A stretch of 64,000 nucleotides of DNA from Clostridia bacterium. Its GTDB lineage: Bacteria > Bacillota > Clostridia > Oscillospirales > QAKW01. The translations under genes and the position numbers were made by a program. The notes beneath the pieces were generated by a model. That model ran no database searches, had not been told where the DNA came from, and saw only the letters and a list, made by a program, of their open reading frames with translations. Numbering within the stretch: position 1 is the stretch's first letter; every line of letters starts with the position of its first letter. The DNA lies in NCBI GenBank assembly GCA_017464525.1, contig JAFTZM010000019.1, positions 1-64,000 on the forward strand, read 5' to 3'. Positions 34,539 to 45,466 of the stretch are shown here, piece by piece.

Positions 34539-35482
34539 TAGATGCCCTCTTTTGCGGATCTGATCCGCAGATCGTCGCCGTAAAAATAGCAATAGCTGAA
34601 ATGCCCCATCAGCCGAGAGACGATCCGTTCATCATAGGCCTTTTGCAGGCCGTCTAAATTCAGGTTGGTAGAAAAGAGCATGGGCTTACCCAGCCGGATC
34701 CGCTGATCCATCAGGTCGGTGAGGGTTCCCACCGTGTAGGCGGTGCGGCTCTCGGTGCCCAGATCGTCGATGATCAGCATATCCGCCTCAAAAAATTGCT
34801 GCAGCTGCCCCTCTTCATCATTGAAACGGGAGGCTTCTAACCGCCGGGCCAGCTCCGGGGCGCTGATATAGATCACGCTCCGGCCCTGCTCCAGCAATTT
34901 TTTGGCGATGGCCGTAGATAAAAAGGTCTTGCCAAGTCCGGTGGCCCCCACAAACAGCAGACTTTTGGTCTGCTGATCAAACTGCTCTGCATAATTCTTG
35001 CAAAGCTGATAGATCCGGCGCATATTCTCCCGGGGGGAAAGAAGACCGCCCCGGGCCTCGCTGCTGTAAAGAGAAAGATCAAAATGCTCAAAATTCTGGT
35101 GGGCCAGCGCCTGCTCCAGATTGGAGCTGCGGAAGTTTTCGGCGATCAACTCCCGGCGGAAGCATTCGCACATTCCATCGGGACCCATGCCGGTATCCTG
35201 GCAGTTATTACATTGATAGTGAGGCTCCAGATCCGCATGGATGGAGGCCAGAAAATCTGCCCGCTTTTTCTGCAGCGCCTCCAACTCCGCCTGCAGCGCC
35301 TCTGCATCCCCGCCGGTCAGGGAGGCGATGCAATAGCGGCTGCCCGCCTCGGTGATCTGCTGATCCATCTGGAACAGAACGGGATTTTCCCGGTAGACCT
35401 GCTCCCGCCGTTCCTCTGCCTGCCATACAGCCTCCGCATGGCGGGCGGCAAAAGCGGCCCAAAGTTGCTCTTTATTACTCAT
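34538..35482 (-). CDS. DnaI/DnaC-type replicative helicase loader
   Basis: 314 residues. An N-terminal zinc motif (CNNCQDTGM, then MCECFRR) is followed by an AAA+ domain with Walker A FVGATGLGKTFLS, Walker B MLIIDDLGTE and the family's LFSTNLNLDGL and DERIVSRLMG sensor motifs. It loads the hexameric helicase at replication forks, together with the DnaD-domain protein encoded directly upstream (4-base overlap). Confidence 0.92.
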   Translation of the reverse strand: MSNKEQLWAAFAARHAEAVWQAEERREQVYRENPVLFQMDQQITEAGSRYCIASLTGGDAEALQAELEALQKKRADFLASIHADLEPHYQCNNCQDTGMGPDGMCECFRRELIAENFRSSNLEQALAHQNFEHFDLSLYSSEARGGLLSPRENMRRIYQLCKNYAEQFDQQTKSLLFVGATGLGKTFLSTAIAKKLLEQGRSVIYISAPELARRLEASRFNDEEGQLQQFFEADMLIIDDLGTESRTAYTVGTLTDLMDQRIRLGKPMLFSTNLNLDGLQKAYDERIVSRLMGHFSYCYFYGDDLRIRSAKEGI

Positions 35483-36387
35483 TCGTTATTCCCTCCGGAT
35501 TGCATCTGCGCGATCATCATCTGCTCCAGCTCGGAAAGGCCGGAATGTTGCTGGCGGCCGGTGGCTGCCTCCTCCCGGATATCCGATACCTTTTTATAGC
35601 CCTTCTGGCCCCAATTTTGCAGAATCTTGTTGATATAGGGAAAGGACATCTGCCCCTTTGCATCCATGCAGCGGTTATAAGCCTCCAGGATCAGCTCCTC
35701 GGTGATGCCTGCCTCCAGCCAGCTTTGAATAAATTCCTTCTGCTTGGCAGAAAAATTGGTAGCGATCCCAAAGGCCTTCCTAAGGCGGTTTTCCAGCCCC
35801 TGCCGGGCCTCCAGCTGGCGGATCTTCTTTTCCGCCTGCTCAAAGGTGGTGATCCCCTCATCAAACCAATCCACCGCCACCGCCTCCATGTAGCGATAGG
35901 CAAACTTACCGATGCTGTTGCAGTAAGCGGCCAGTTGGACGATCATTTCCGGGGAAAAATGCAGGTTTTCCGCAAAATTATAAAAGAGCGAAACGGTAGT
36001 AGAATTGATGGGCTTGCCCACGATCCGCTGGATCTCTGCCACCATGGCCTGAAAATCCTCGCCGGTCTCTGCCAACACGATGGTGGGCGCCACCTTGGGC
36101 AATTCCTTGGTCTGCACCGTTTTGATGCCGTTCACCAGCCGCAGCTTGCCCTGCTCCAGCACAAATACCTTTTCCCGTACCCAGAAGCGCACCGCATCAT
36201 CCACCTCTTCCGGCTTCAGATTGCAGAATTCGGCGATCCCCTCGCTGGTGTGCCCCAGCTTATCGAACCGTAGCAGATAAAGCAATACCTTCAGCTGTGC
36301 CCCGGTGGCAATATTCATAAACTGATCGACCACCCGCTCCGGCACCGCAAAGCAGGGCATCCGTGTATCCTCAAATTGATAGTTCAT
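35479..36387 (-). CDS. dnaD: DnaD-domain replication protein
   Basis: 302 residues. An N-terminal winged helix (MNIATGAQLKVLLYLLRF, EGIAEFCNLKPEEVDDAVRF) precedes two DnaB/DnaD-type C-terminal domains (SLFYNFAENLHFSPEMIVQL, AVDWFDEGITTFEQAEKKI, FPYINKILQNWGQKG). DnaD takes part in primosome assembly before the loader acts. GAGG lies 7 bases before the ATG at 36387; an ATG four codons earlier lacks good spacing. First gene of the operon. Confidence 0.9.
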   Translation of the reverse strand: MNYQFEDTRMPCFAVPERVVDQFMNIATGAQLKVLLYLLRFDKLGHTSEGIAEFCNLKPEEVDDAVRFWVREKVFVLEQGKLRLVNGIKTVQTKELPKVAPTIVLAETGEDFQAMVAEIQRIVGKPINSTTVSLFYNFAENLHFSPEMIVQLAAYCNSIGKFAYRYMEAVAVDWFDEGITTFEQAEKKIRQLEARQGLENRLRKAFGIATNFSAKQKEFIQSWLEAGITEELILEAYNRCMDAKGQMSFPYINKILQNWGQKGYKKVSDIREEAATGRQQHSGLSELEQMMIAQMQSGGNNE

Positions 36388-36519
36388 TTCCAACCTCATT
36401 TTTATGTAATAAACTCATTATATAAAATTCCGGGGTAAAAATCAACAATTCTTTTCTTCTGCTTGAATTTTCCAGCAATAATGATATAATATGATTAAAA
36501 TAACAAAAGGAGAATAACC

Positions 36520-39500
36520 ATGAAAAGAGGCTTATCCCTGCTTTTGACCCTGGCGCTTCTGCTCAGCGCCCTTTCTGTTTTCACCTTCAGTACCGTTGCC
36601 GCCACCACCGGCAGCTGCGGCACCAATGTTACCTATGCCTTCGATGAGGCAACCGGCACCCTGACCATCTCCGGCAGCGGCCAGATGGCAAACTACAGCG
36701 ATGGCGGCACCCCTTGGTACGCGAACCGCTACAAAATTTATACGATCATTGTAGAAAGCGGGGTCACCCGCATAGGAAACTACGCCTTCGCCGGCTGTAG
36801 CTATCTGAATGATGTAACACTTCCCGAAGGCTTGACTGTCATCGGAAGTTATAGTTTTGCCGGGTGCCGGGCATTAACGAAGATCATTCTTCCGGAAAGC
36901 CTGACCACCATCAATATGCTTGCTTTTTACTCTTGCTCAAGCCTTGTAGAAATCACCCTTCCCAAGGCGGTAAGTGCCCTCGGCTCCAACCCTTTTTACG
37001 ATACTCCTGCACTGGAACGGATCAATGTTGCCGAGGACAATGCTTATTTATGTGAGCAGAACGGCGTTCTCTTCAATAAAGCCATGACCGTTCTGATCGC
37101 TTGCCCCGGGAATAAGACCGGCGCTTATACTGTTCCGGACAGTGTGAAGCAGATTGCCGTCAACGCCTTTACCTTCTGCAAAAAGCTCACCGGAATCAAG
37201 CTGCCCAAAAACCTTACTTCTATAAACGGTGCAGCCTTCAGTTACTGCTATCAGCTCACCGTAATGCGGATCCCCGAAGGGATCACCTCCCTACCAAGCT
37301 ATCTCTTTTTAAGAGATAGCGCCCTTAAGACCCTTTATATTCCCTCCAGTGTTACAAGCATCGACAGCACCATCCTCAATTATACCGGTGATGTAACGAT
37401 CTACGGCTATTCCGGCACCGCCGCCGAGACCTTTGCTTCCGGCAAGGGGTTCAGCTTTGTTGCGGTGGATGAACTGCCCACCAGCGGTAACTGCGGCAGC
37501 ACCGCCAGCTATACGTTTGATGCCAAAACCGGCCTGCTGACCATCTCCGGTACCGGCGCAGTAACGCAGAACCCCTGGCTCTCCTATATTGACTTGATCG
37601 ATGCGATCATGATCGAAGAAGGGATCACCTCCATCTCTGTAGGCGGAGCCTTCGCCGGTGCCGATCTGCTGAAAACAGTTACCCTGCCTGATAGCCTGAC
37701 CTATCTGGGCAACTCAGCCATTACCGATTGTCCCCAACTGGAAACGGTACATATCCCCGCCGGCCTGACCACTTTGCTCCAATCCAATTTCACCGGCTGC
37801 CCCGGCTTGACCGCCTTCACCGCCGATGAAGAAAACTTCAACTTTTCCGCCGAAAACGGCATTCTTTTTAACAAAGACAAAAGTACCCTCTGGCGCTATC
37901 CCGCCGCGCTGACCGGCTTTTATGCCCTGCCTGAGACCGTTGACCAACTGGATCTCTACGCCTTCAGCGACACCTCTTTAAGCTGGCTGCAGATTAGCAA
38001 TCCCGATGTAACCATCAGATCCCGCGCCTTTGCCGATGCGGCCGACAGTTTTTTCCTGCTTGGTCTCGCCGACTCCACCGCCGAAAAATATGCAGAGGCC
38101 AATGATCTGACCTTCGGCGCCTATACCGGCAGCTGCGGCCCCGATGCCACCTATTATTTTGACGCCCCTACCGCCACCATGACCATTTCCGGCACCGGCT
38201 ACACCGAACACAAAAACAGCACCCTCCTCTACCCTTGGGCAAGCTTCCGGGATCATGTTAAAAAGATCGTGGTGGAAGCGGGGATCACCGAACTGGGCAA
38301 TTCTAATTTTTCCTATTTCCGCAATCTTACCACCGCCCAGCTGCCCAACAGCCTGACCGCAATTTCCTCCTCCCTGTTTATGAATTGCTCCTCCCTCACT
38401 ACAATTTCCTGCTCCGATCAACTGGAGAGTATCGGTTCCTCCGCATTTAACTCCTGCTCCTCCCTTGCTTCCTTTACTATTCCGGAAACAGTGACCTCCA
38501 TCGGCGGCAATGCTTTTACCGGCTGCAGCAAATTGAAAGCCATCACCGTTCCTGCTTCCGTTACCAGCTTGGGAGGCGGCGCATTTTCCAACTGCTCTGC
38601 TCTTTCCAGCTTGACCGTGGACGAGGCCAACACAGCCTATTGCTCTAAAAGCAATATCGTTTATAACATTGCTAAGACCGCTTTGATTGCCTGCACTCCC
38701 GCTAAGACCGGCATTCTCATCGTCCCCCAGACCGTAACGGAAATCGGTCCCTCTGCATTTAGTTCCTGCTCTGGGCTGACCGCCATTATTTTGCCCGCCG
38801 GCCTTCGCACCGTCGGTGGCAGCGCATTTTCCGGTTGCTCCGCCCTGACCACCCTCACCATCCCGGAGGGTGTACGTGAACTGCCGATCAACTGTATCGA
38901 CAACTGCGCTGCTCTGACTTCTGTTTCGATCCCGTCTACAGTAGACACGATCTCCACCAATTTCTCGAACTGTCCTAAACTGACTGACATTCAGATTTCT
39001 GCCGATAACCCCTTCTTCTGCTCCATCAATGGAGATCTGCTGAATAAGAAAGGAACGACCCTGATCATGGTCGCTCCCGGAAAAACCGGTGCCTATATCA
39101 TTCCGGAGGGTGTTACCTCCCTTTACAATGGTCTTTTCAATAGCAAATTGACCTCTATCCACATTCCGAAAAGCTTAAGAAATTTCACCAAGTATACCAT
39201 CACCAGCTCATACGGCCTTACCGAGATCACCGTGGCCGAGGATCACCCCACCTTAAAAGCCGAGGGCAAATTCCTTTACAGCCGGGACGGCTCTGTTCTG
39301 TATCTGGCTCTGACCACCCTTTCCGGAGATGTGGTGATCCCCGAGGGTGTGACCGAAATTGCAGCCAGTGCTTTTTCTTCCTGTACCAACATCACCTCCC
39401 TGACCCTGCCGGACAGCCTGACCACCATTGGTAATGAAGCCTTTGCAGGCTGCCGCAAGGTTCCATCCATCACCATCCCGGCCAACGTTTCCTCCATCGG

Positions 39501-41283
39501 GGTCGGTGTCTTTTCCAGAAACGTCGCCATGACCGAGATCAAGGTAGCAGAAGAGAATCCCTACCTCTCTGCCCAAGACGGTGTGCTCTTTGATTACGAA
39601 AAAGAGAGCCTGATCATCTATCCCCTTGGAAAAGCCGGAGAGTATACCGTTCCGGAAGGCGTTAAAACCATCAAAAGTTATGCCTTTGATTCAATTAGCA
39701 ACCTTACTGCTCTTACCCTTCCCGAAACTCTGGAGGTTCTGGAAAGCCACGCGATAAACAGTTGCCAGCAGATCACCTCAATTTACCTTCCCGCTTCTGT
39801 CAACACGTTGTATTACGACTCCCTGTATAATTATAATCTAACAGAAGTACAGGTTGCGGAAGAAAACGAGACCTATTGCTCCATCGACGGTATTGTATAC
39901 GACGAAGCGGTAACCACCGCCATCTTGTGCCCCAACGGAAAGACCGGTGCTGTCACCATTCCGGAAGGTGTTACCACCATCAATGATTCTGTTTTCTATT
40001 CACGCCGAAACATCACAGAGTTTAGGCTTCCCAATAGTCTGACCTCCATCGGTAACAGCAGTTTTTCTTCCACCAACCTTACTGAATTGATCCTGCCAGA
40101 AAGCCTGGTTTCCATCGGCGAACGCGCCTTTTTCGGTACCTATTTAAAAACCATTTCCCTGCCGAAAAATGTGCAGACTCTCGCAACCAATGCCCTTTAT
40201 ATTACCAGCCTGACCGACATTTTCGTAGATGATAGCAACCCATATTTCTGCGATGTAGATGGTGTGCTCTTCAGCAAGGATCAAACCATCCTGCTGCAAT
40301 ATCCTGCAAACCGGATCGAGGATACCTCCTATGCTCTGCCGGAGGGCACCGTTTCGATCGGAAACAACGCCTTCATCGCCTCGGATTTTCAGGAGCTTCA
40401 TCTCCCCGCCTCCTTTACTGAATTCGATCCTGTTACCTTCTGCCAGGCCACTTGCCTGAAAACTATTACGGTGGCTGAAAATAATCCGGCCTTTTGTGCA
40501 GTAGACGGGGTGCTGTTCAGCAAGGATCAAACCACGCTGCTGCGGTTCCCCTATGCCCGGAGCGGCGCCTATACTGTTCCTGAAGGGGTGACCAAGATCG
40601 GCACCAATGCCTTCTGCCATTGCCACTACCTAGAGGAGGTCACCCTGCCCTGTAGCCTACAGACCATCTGCGAGCAAGCCTTTTTCGGCAGTAAGCTCAT
40701 CAGTCTTTCCATCCCCGGGAATGTGACTCTGATCGAAAAAGATGCGCTGGTCGGCATTCGAAAAGAGGTATTCATCCCCAAGAATGCTCAGTTGGGCGGA
40801 AACACTTACGCCTCCTCCGATACCCTGACCGTTTACGGCTACAGCGGTTCTTCGGCTGAGCGGTATACCGAAAAGACAGGGCTCCGCTTTGTAGATGTGG
40901 AAAAGCTCCAGCCGCTGGCAGGAGCCATCACCAATCCGGCCAATAAGACCTACTTCATGCCCGGTGACGAACTGATCACCGACGGTCTGGAGGTCACCTG
41001 GAATTATTCCGACACCATCGCCGAGCGGCAGCTGAATGATTTCAACATCACCGGCTATGATCCCAATCAAACAGGAACCCAGACGGTTACCGTCACCCGC
41101 GGTGATATCTCCCTGAACTATCAGGTCACCGTACAGGAGCTGGATACCAGCGCCACCATTGAACTTCTGCAGATCCTTCTGGGAGCAGAGTCCAACGCCA
41201 ATCGGGAGCTTCTAGACCAGAACGGCGACGGGAAGCTGACCATCTCCGATGCAATTGCCCTGATGCGAAAATTAGCCGCATAA
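36520..41283 (+). CDS. Giant BspA-type LRR surface protein with Ig-like and dockerin-type ends
   Basis: 1587 residues. A signal peptide (LSLLLTLALLLSALSVFTFS, cleavage near TVAA) leads into three modules, each opened by a GSCG-type beta segment: TGSCGTNVTYAFDEATGTLT (about residue 32), SGNCGSTASYTFDAKTGLLT (about 325), TGSCGPDATYYFDAPTATMT (about 536). Each is followed by LRR_5/BspA repeats of about 23 residues (VTSIGGNAFTGCSKLKAITV), many interleaved with FCSIDGIVYD and TGAYTVPEGV insertions. Near 1460 comes a bacterial Ig-like domain (NPANKTYFMPGDELITDGLE). The last 45 residues hold one dockerin-like calcium loop (DQNGDGKLTISDAIALMRKL); the other half seems to lack it. It is likely secreted and docked to a scaffold or the cell surface, for adhesion. 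AAAGGAG precedes the ATG. Confidence 0.88.
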   Translation: MKRGLSLLLTLALLLSALSVFTFSTVAATTGSCGTNVTYAFDEATGTLTISGSGQMANYSDGGTPWYANRYKIYTIIVESGVTRIGNYAFAGCSYLNDVTLPEGLTVIGSYSFAGCRALTKIILPESLTTINMLAFYSCSSLVEITLPKAVSALGSNPFYDTPALERINVAEDNAYLCEQNGVLFNKAMTVLIACPGNKTGAYTVPDSVKQIAVNAFTFCKKLTGIKLPKNLTSINGAAFSYCYQLTVMRIPEGITSLPSYLFLRDSALKTLYIPSSVTSIDSTILNYTGDVTIYGYSGTAAETFASGKGFSFVAVDELPTSGNCGSTASYTFDAKTGLLTISGTGAVTQNPWLSYIDLIDAIMIEEGITSISVGGAFAGADLLKTVTLPDSLTYLGNSAITDCPQLETVHIPAGLTTLLQSNFTGCPGLTAFTADEENFNFSAENGILFNKDKSTLWRYPAALTGFYALPETVDQLDLYAFSDTSLSWLQISNPDVTIRSRAFADAADSFFLLGLADSTAEKYAEANDLTFGAYTGSCGPDATYYFDAPTATMTISGTGYTEHKNSTLLYPWASFRDHVKKIVVEAGITELGNSNFSYFRNLTTAQLPNSLTAISSSLFMNCSSLTTISCSDQLESIGSSAFNSCSSLASFTIPETVTSIGGNAFTGCSKLKAITVPASVTSLGGGAFSNCSALSSLTVDEANTAYCSKSNIVYNIAKTALIACTPAKTGILIVPQTVTEIGPSAFSSCSGLTAIILPAGLRTVGGSAFSGCSALTTLTIPEGVRELPINCIDNCAALTSVSIPSTVDTISTNFSNCPKLTDIQISADNPFFCSINGDLLNKKGTTLIMVAPGKTGAYIIPEGVTSLYNGLFNSKLTSIHIPKSLRNFTKYTITSSYGLTEITVAEDHPTLKAEGKFLYSRDGSVLYLALTTLSGDVVIPEGVTEIAASAFSSCTNITSLTLPDSLTTIGNEAFAGCRKVPSITIPANVSSIGVGVFSRNVAMTEIKVAEENPYLSAQDGVLFDYEKESLIIYPLGKAGEYTVPEGVKTIKSYAFDSISNLTALTLPETLEVLESHAINSCQQITSIYLPASVNTLYYDSLYNYNLTEVQVAEENETYCSIDGIVYDEAVTTAILCPNGKTGAVTIPEGVTTINDSVFYSRRNITEFRLPNSLTSIGNSSFSSTNLTELILPESLVSIGERAFFGTYLKTISLPKNVQTLATNALYITSLTDIFVDDSNPYFCDVDGVLFSKDQTILLQYPANRIEDTSYALPEGTVSIGNNAFIASDFQELHLPASFTEFDPVTFCQATCLKTITVAENNPAFCAVDGVLFSKDQTTLLRFPYARSGAYTVPEGVTKIGTNAFCHCHYLEEVTLPCSLQTICEQAFFGSKLISLSIPGNVTLIEKDALVGIRKEVFIPKNAQLGGNTYASSDTLTVYGYSGSSAERYTEKTGLRFVDVEKLQPLAGAITNPANKTYFMPGDELITDGLEVTWNYSDTIAERQLNDFNITGYDPNQTGTQTVTVTRGDISLNYQVTVQELDTSATIELLQILLGAESNANRELLDQNGDGKLTISDAIALMRKLAA

Positions 41284-41286
41284 CAC

Positions 41287-41321
41287 CAAAAAAGCTGTGT
41301 GCAAAAGCACACAGCTTTTTT
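41287..41321 (+). terminator. Terminator after the LRR/dockerin gene
   Basis: AAAAAGCTGTGTGC/GCACACAGCTTTTTT stem and T-run. Confidence 0.87.
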
Positions 41322-41372
41322 GATTGAATTTTTACTTTTTATATGTTAAAATTCAAAGTTGAGGTGAGACTC

Positions 41373-41957
41373 ATGATATTTGATAAAAAAGAGCGATATA
41401 TGATCGTAGGCCTGGGAAATCCGGGCAAGCAATACGAGAGTACCCGCCACAATGCAGGTTTTATGGCCATCGACGTTCTGGAAAAGGAATTCGGCGCCGC
41501 CCCCTTCGGTAGCAAGCAGACCGCCACTATGAGCAAGGCGAAGGTGGGAGATGCCGAAGTGATCCTGGTGAAGCCGCTGACCTTCATGAACCTTTCCGGC
41601 AATGCGGTGAACGAGGTGGGCTCCTTTTACAAGATCCCCCAGGATCACATCATTGTGATTTGCGACGATGTTTCGTTGGATGTGGGCCGGATGCGGATCC
41701 GAGATAAAGGAAGCGACGGCGGACACAACGGCCTGAAGGACATTATCCGGGTGTTGGGCAGCAATCAGCTGGTGCGGATCAAGATCGGCGTGGGGCAGAA
41801 GCCTCACCCGGACTACGACCTGGCCGATTGGGTCTTAAGCAAATTTCCCAAAGAGGATCTGGAAACGCTGGAAAAGACGCTGAATGCCGTTCCGGGTGCC
41901 GTAAAACTGCTTTTAAAGGGCGATGTAAGCGGTGCCCAGAACCGCTTCAACAGGTGA
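41373..41957 (+). CDS. pth: Peptidyl-tRNA hydrolase
   Basis: 194 residues. MIVGLGNPGKQYESTRHNAG carries the catalytic His; KPLTFMNLSGNAV and GSDGGHNGLKDI are further Pth hallmarks. It frees tRNA from stalled peptidyl-tRNA. The start is MIFDKKERYM, with GAGGTGA upstream; an ATG ten codons earlier has no site. mfd follows after 3 bases, the usual pairing in Firmicutes. Confidence 0.96.
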   Translation: MIFDKKERYMIVGLGNPGKQYESTRHNAGFMAIDVLEKEFGAAPFGSKQTATMSKAKVGDAEVILVKPLTFMNLSGNAVNEVGSFYKIPQDHIIVICDDVSLDVGRMRIRDKGSDGGHNGLKDIIRVLGSNQLVRIKIGVGQKPHPDYDLADWVLSKFPKEDLETLEKTLNAVPGAVKLLLKGDVSGAQNRFNR

Positions 41958-41960
41958 TCT

Positions 41961-44900
41961 ATGGACTTTTTATCTCTCCTGAACCGGGAGCCGGCGCTGC
42001 AGGAGCTGCCCTTTGAGGGCAGGTACCCCTTAGCCATCAATGGGCTGCAGGGGCAAAGCAGCCTGCTGACCGCCGCCTACCTTTGCAAACAATTTCATCA
42101 TAAGGGGATCTATGTGACCCGCCAGGAGGCGGGGGGTAAGGAGATCCTCGCAGCCTTTCGCGCCCTTTTGGGAGAAAAGGTGTATTATCTGCCGGAGCGG
42201 GATTTTCTTTTTGATTCCTATTCTGCCCGCTCCAAGGACCGGGAAAATGAGCAGGCAGAGGTGCTGAAAAAGCTGCGCCAGGGGGATTACGCCATGATCG
42301 TGGCTCCCCTGAGCGCTCTGCTGATGCCTATTGCCCCGCCGGAGGTGGCGGAGGAGCAGGGTCTCCTGCTGAAGGTAGGCGTCACCTATGAGCTGGAGGA
42401 GCTGACCGCCTATCTCGTTGAAAACGGCTACACCGCCTTCGAATTGGTGGAGGGTAGCGGCAGCTTTGCCCGCCGGGGCGGCATTCTGGATATCTTCTCC
42501 CCCAACTATCCTGACCCGCTGCGGGTGGAATTCTTCGGCGACGAGATCGACCGTATCGTCTTTTTTGACGTGCTGACCCAGCGCACCTTAGAGACCGCCG
42601 AAGAGGCAGAGATCGTCCCTTGCCACTCCCGTAAGGGGGAGGAACGGCGGTTGATCCCCCTGCTGCAAACCATCGACCATCCCGGAGCCAAGGCCGATCT
42701 GGAACGGCTGAAAACCGGCCGCAGCATCGCCGCCGACCGATACCTACCTCTGCTCTATCCGGAGCTTTTCACCCCTCTGGAGCTCCACGACGACCTGCTC
42801 TTCATCGAAGAATACGGCAACCAGCAGAAGGTCTTTTCCTTCATGGAATGGCAGCTGAAGGAAGAGATGGAGCGGCTGGCAGAAAAGGGCGAATACATGG
42901 CAGACGGCGCTTACTTTTTAAGCAAGGAAGCCTTTGAAAAGCGCTGGAACGGCAAAACGCTGCTCCTTTCCGCCATTGCACCGGGGGTCACAGACTGCCC
43001 CATGGGCGCCCTGCGGCAGCTGCGGGTGCTGGAGGATCATATCCCCTTCTATCAGGAGGATACCCTGCTGGCAGAGCTGGAGCGGGCCGTGGAGGAGGAT
43101 TATGCGGTGGTGCTCACCGCCGGAGATCGGCGGGCGGCAGAATTAAAGGCGGCGCTGACCGCCAGGCATATCCCCCTTTCCGACGCCCCGAAGAACGGCT
43201 TTGTCTGCTGCACCGAGAGTACCCTCTCCTTTAATCTGCGGTTCCCCGATGCCAAATTCCTGCTGCTTTGCGATGGAAACCGCAAGGCGGAGCAGCTGGC
43301 CCGCCGGAAGGGTACCCCTAAAGGGGAAAAGATCCGTTCCTTCAATGATATTACCCCCGGAGATCTGGTGGTGCACGTTTCCCACGGCATCGGCGTCTAT
43401 AAGGGCATCCGTCAGGTAGAAAACCAGGGAGTGACCAAGGATTATATCGTCATCGGCTACGATAAGGGAGACACCCTTTTTGTCCCCTGCCCCCAATTGG
43501 ATCTGATCTCCAAATATATCGGCACCGCCGAGGATCATACCGTCAAGCTTTCCCGGCTGGGCGGCACCCAATGGGAAAAGACCAAGGCCAAGGTGAAAAA
43601 CCAATCCCGGGAGGTGGCCCGGGAGCTGATCGCCCTATACGCCAAGCGGCTGAAGGCCCCCGGCATCCCCTTTGATCCGGATACCGATTGGCAGTTGCGG
43701 TTTGAGGAACGGTTTCCCTATGCGGAGACCGACGATCAGATCCGCTGCGTGGAGGAGATCAAAAAGGATATGGAGCAGCCCAACCCCATGGATCGTCTGC
43801 TTTGCGGAGATGTGGGATTTGGCAAGACAGAGGTGGCCCTCCGGGCGGCCTTCAAGGCGGTGGACAATGGCTTTCAGGTGGCCATCCTCTGCCCCACCAC
43901 CATCCTTTCGGAGCAGCATTATCAGACGGTGAAGGAGCGTTTTTCCGATTTTCCCATCACCTCCGCAGTGCTCAACCGGTTCCGCACCGCCAAGGAGACC
44001 AAGCAGATCCTTTCCGATCTGGAGACCGGGCGGGTGGATATCCTGATCGGTACCCACCGCATTTTATCCGGGGATATTCATTTCAAAAAGCTGGGCCTGC
44101 TGATCATCGATGAGGAACAGCGGTTCGGCGTCAAGCACAAGGAAAAGATCAAGGAGCTTTCGGTGGGTGTGGATGTGCTGACCATGAGCGCTACCCCTAT
44201 CCCCCGTACACTCAATATGGCTCTTTCCGGCATCCGGGATCTTTCCATCATCGAGGATCCCCCCGCCGACCGCCAGCCGGTGACCACCTATGTACTGGAA
44301 TATGATCAGGATCTGATCCTTTCCGCCATCGCACGGGAATTGAAACGGGGCGGCTGCGTCTTTTATATGAAGAACGACGTCGAAGCGCTGGATCACATCG
44401 CTGAGCGGCTCTCCGCCAAACTGCCGGAGGCCCGCATCGCCATCGGCCACGGCAAAATGAGCGGAGTAGAATTGGAAAAGACCTGGGAACGGGTGCTGAA
44501 GCATGAGGTGGATATTCTGGTCTGTACCACCATCATCGAAACCGGCATCGACGTTTCCTTCGCCAACACCCTGATCATTGAGGATGCAGACCGCTTGGGC
44601 CTCTCCCAGCTCCACCAGATCCGGGGCCGGGTGGGCCGCAGCAGTACCCGGGCCTATGCCTACCTGACCTACCGCCAGGGCAGCATCATGAACGAGGTGG
44701 CCGCCAAGCGGCTGGCCACCATCCGGGAATTCACCGAATTCGGCAGCGGCCTGAAGATCGCCATGCGGGATCTGGAGATCCGGGGCGTCGGCGCCCTGCT
44801 GGGAGAAAAACAGCATGGCCAGATGAATATTGTGGGCTATGATATGTATATGCGGATCCTGAAGGAGGCGGTGGAGGAAGAGCAAGGTATCACCGAGCAG

Positions 44901-45362
44901 CCCAAGGCTGATTGCGCCATTGATATCTCGGTCAGCGCCTTTATCCCCAAGGACTATGTACCCAGCGAAAAGACCCGTATCGACCTCTATAAAAAGATCG
45001 CCGCCCTCTCTACCCAAGAGGACTACGAGGATATGGTGGATGAGCTCTGCGACCGCTTCTCCGATCCTCCTGAAAGCATCCTCAACCTGATGAAGATCGC
45101 CCTCCTGCGGGCGCTGGCCCGCAGCAACGGCATCATGGATATCAAGCAAAAGCAGGATTCTGTCCTCTTTTTCGTCAGCGAACCCCAGCCGGAACTGCTC
45201 TCTAAGCTGGTGCACGCTATGAAGGGACGGGTGCTCTATTCCATCGGAGCAAAGCCCTACTTCACCCTCCGGATCCAGAATCGGGAAAACCTGCTGGAGG
45301 AGATGAACCATTTCCTCCAGACCTATTCACAGCTATCAAAAGAGTCCCCGCCGCAAAAATAA
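41961..45362 (+). CDS. mfd: Transcription-repair coupling factor Mfd
   Basis: 1133 residues, full length. UvrB-like N-terminal part ([20 protein letters not shown]), RNA polymerase interaction domain ([20 protein letters not shown]), then a superfamily-2 translocase with [19 protein letters not shown] (Walker A), [16 protein letters not shown] (DEEQ box), [14 protein letters not shown] and the [10 protein letters not shown] motif, and a C-terminal regulatory domain. It removes stalled RNA polymerase and recruits excision repair. Cotranscribed with pth. Confidence 0.97.
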   Translation: MDFLSLLNREPALQELPFEGRYPLAINGLQGQSSLLTAAYLCKQFHHKGIYVTRQEAGGKEILAAFRALLGEKVYYLPERDFLFDSYSARSKDRENEQAEVLKKLRQGDYAMIVAPLSALLMPIAPPEVAEEQGLLLKVGVTYELEELTAYLVENGYTAFELVEGSGSFARRGGILDIFSPNYPDPLRVEFFGDEIDRIVFFDVLTQRTLETAEEAEIVPCHSRKGEERRLIPLLQTIDHPGAKADLERLKTGRSIAADRYLPLLYPELFTPLELHDDLLFIEEYGNQQKVFSFMEWQLKEEMERLAEKGEYMADGAYFLSKEAFEKRWNGKTLLLSAIAPGVTDCPMGALRQLRVLEDHIPFYQEDTLLAELERAVEEDYAVVLTAGDRRAAELKAALTARHIPLSDAPKNGFVCCTESTLSFNLRFPDAKFLLLCDGNRKAEQLARRKGTPKGEKIRSFNDITPGDLVVHVSHGIGVYKGIRQVENQGVTKDYIVIGYDKGDTLFVPCPQLDLISKYIGTAEDHTVKLSRLGGTQWEKTKAKVKNQSREVARELIALYAKRLKAPGIPFDPDTDWQLRFEERFPYAETDDQIRCVEEIKKDMEQPNPMDRLLCGDVGFGKTEVALRAAFKAVDNGFQVAILCPTTILSEQHYQTVKERFSDFPITSAVLNRFRTAKETKQILSDLETGRVDILIGTHRILSGDIHFKKLGLLIIDEEQRFGVKHKEKIKELSVGVDVLTMSATPIPRTLNMALSGIRDLSIIEDPPADRQPVTTYVLEYDQDLILSAIARELKRGGCVFYMKNDVEALDHIAERLSAKLPEARIAIGHGKMSGVELEKTWERVLKHEVDILVCTTIIETGIDVSFANTLIIEDADRLGLSQLHQIRGRVGRSSTRAYAYLTYRQGSIMNEVAAKRLATIREFTEFGSGLKIAMRDLEIRGVGALLGEKQHGQMNIVGYDMYMRILKEAVEEEQGITEQPKADCAIDISVSAFIPKDYVPSEKTRIDLYKKIAALSTQEDYEDMVDELCDRFSDPPESILNLMKIALLRALARSNGIMDIKQKQDSVLFFVSEPQPELLSKLVHAMKGRVLYSIGAKPYFTLRIQNRENLLEEMNHFLQTYSQLSKESPPQK

Positions 45363-45423
45363 AATTGGCCGCCGACTCTGCTCCCCCAATTGAATTGGGG
45401 TGAAAATATACCCACAAATATTA

Positions 45424-45466
45424 AGGGGCTGTAAAAAATCTTAACGATTTTTTACAGCCCCTTTTT
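45424..45466. terminator. Bidirectional terminator, mfd / histidine kinase
   Basis: GGGGCTGTAAAAAATC/GATTTTTTACAGCCCC, a 16-bp perfect stem with a TTAA-containing loop. A smaller palindrome CCCCAATTGAATTGGGG lies just upstream. Confidence 0.85.

Noticed and set aside
37978..39162. 394-codon Gly-rich minus-strand open frame
   Set aside because: Antisense of the LRR repeats; its glycine richness mirrors the repeated Ser/Thr/Ala codons of the real gene.
36600..40900. Tandem repeat or CRISPR-like pattern
   Set aside because: The periodicity is about 23 residues in protein and degenerate in DNA; it is the LRR coding repeat. No CRISPR array was seen anywhere.
44064..45311. 415-codon minus-strand open frame
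   Set aside because: Antisense of mfd.
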